Source of the DNA: Castellaniella sp034007085
GTDB lineage: Bacteria > Pseudomonadota > Gammaproteobacteria > Burkholderiales > Burkholderiaceae_B
Assembly: GCF_034007085.1 (NCBI RefSeq)
Contig: NZ_JAVERO010000018.1
Location: forward strand, 1 to 27,040
Reading direction: 5' to 3'
Length of the DNA: 27,040 bases
Shown piece after piece: positions 26,768-27,040 of this stretch. The position numbers and the translations under genes were made by a program. The notes below the pieces were generated by a model. That model had not been told where the DNA came from and did no database searches. It saw only the letters and a program-made list of their open reading frames with translations. Each line of letters starts with the position of its first letter. Position 1 is the stretch's first letter.

Positions 26768-26862
26768 TTAATGCCATAATTTCCAGAACCCCGCCGCAAG
26801 CGGGCACGGCCGCTCTCTGGCTGCAGCCCCGGCGGCTTGTCAATCACGATAGGAATTCGCTC

Positions 26863-27040
26863 ATGGATGATCGCTCCGGCAAGGCCAACCCCGAACGTGC
26901 CAAGGCGCTGGCCGCCGCGCTGTCTCAGATCGAAAAGCAGTTCGGCAAGGGCTCCATCATGCGCTACGGCGACAATCAGGTCGAACACGACATCCAGGTC
27001 GTGTCCACCGGCTCGCTGGGGCTGGATATCGCCCTGGGCG
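26863..27040 (+). CDS. recA: Recombinase RecA, N-terminal part (3' end outside window)
   Basis: Strand-exchange and LexA-coprotease protein. Only about 59 residues are visible: M-D-D-R-S-G-K then K-A-L-A-A-A-L-S-Q-I-E-K-Q-F-G-K-G-S-I-M-R, and S-T-G-S-L-G-L-D-I-A-L-G, all hallmark RecA N-terminal sequence. The Walker A motif lies just past the right edge. ATG 26863 is preceded by AGGA at 26851-26854. Placed behind a LexA box. Truncated only by the window. Confidence 0.97.
   Translation, partial: MDDRSGKANPERAKALAAALSQIEKQFGKGSIMRYGDNQVEHDIQVVSTGSLGLDIALG

Larger units (their letters stand above)
26589..26862. other. Divergent intergenic region between the regulator operon and recA
   Basis: 274 bases without a gene. 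The recA half (26737-26862) holds the LexA box, promoter and ribosome site listed separately. The half near the regulator shows no repeat or hairpin I can support. Confidence 0.7.

Overview
The window is GC-rich (mostly mid-60s % GC by eye), densely coded DNA with no rRNA, tRNA, CRISPR or insertion sequence. Gene content suggests a betaproteobacterium of the order Burkholderiales, probably Alcaligenaceae (relatives of Bordetella, Castellaniella, Pusillimonas). The clues are a RecA start, RdgC, an HTH-fused aspartate carbamoyltransferase and a TctDE-like two-component system beside recA. The lineage is inferred from gene content and not proven.

Layout. Positions 1-8229 (+ strand) hold an envelope operon: a large alpha-2-macroglobulin-like protein (5' end outside the window), penicillin-binding protein 1C, and a small lipoprotein with a SecD-like domain. 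It closes with an intrinsic terminator at about 8257-8279. Next come an aspartate carbamoyltransferase with an N-terminal helix-turn-helix extension (+), a convergent Fur-controlled periplasmic beta-propeller of the YncE type (-), rdgC (-), and the dTDP-sugar genes rfbC and rfbA (-).

Positions 13664-19727 (- strand) hold the most interesting block, four overlapping or abutting genes: kleisin-like, kite-like, SMC-type ATPase and Toprim nuclease. This is the architecture of Wadjet (JetABCD) or MksBEFG plasmid-defence condensins. Several motifs look unlike the JetC and JetD families I know: a DEPFAHLD Walker B/D-loop, a DADPSG Toprim motif, and a JetA-position protein without an obvious DUF3375 pattern. 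It may be a divergent or unnamed subtype. Divergent from it is an AsnB-type asparagine synthetase, as often found in surface-polysaccharide loci. AsnB is followed by a lower-GC gene for a winged-helix/PD-(D/E)XK nuclease-like protein, a possible second defence gene.

Positions 22740-26588 (- strand) hold a response regulator, a sensor kinase and an MHS-type MFS transporter in one operon, read away from recA. recA begins at 26863 behind a perfect CTGT-N8-ACAG LexA box and runs off the right edge.

How the parts fit. The A2M, PBP1C and lipoprotein genes form an envelope maintenance or defence unit. rfbA, rfbC and asnB are remnants or parts of a polysaccharide locus that flanks the condensin-like system on both sides. 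The two-component pair probably controls uptake of a carboxylate or similar metabolite through the adjoining transporter.
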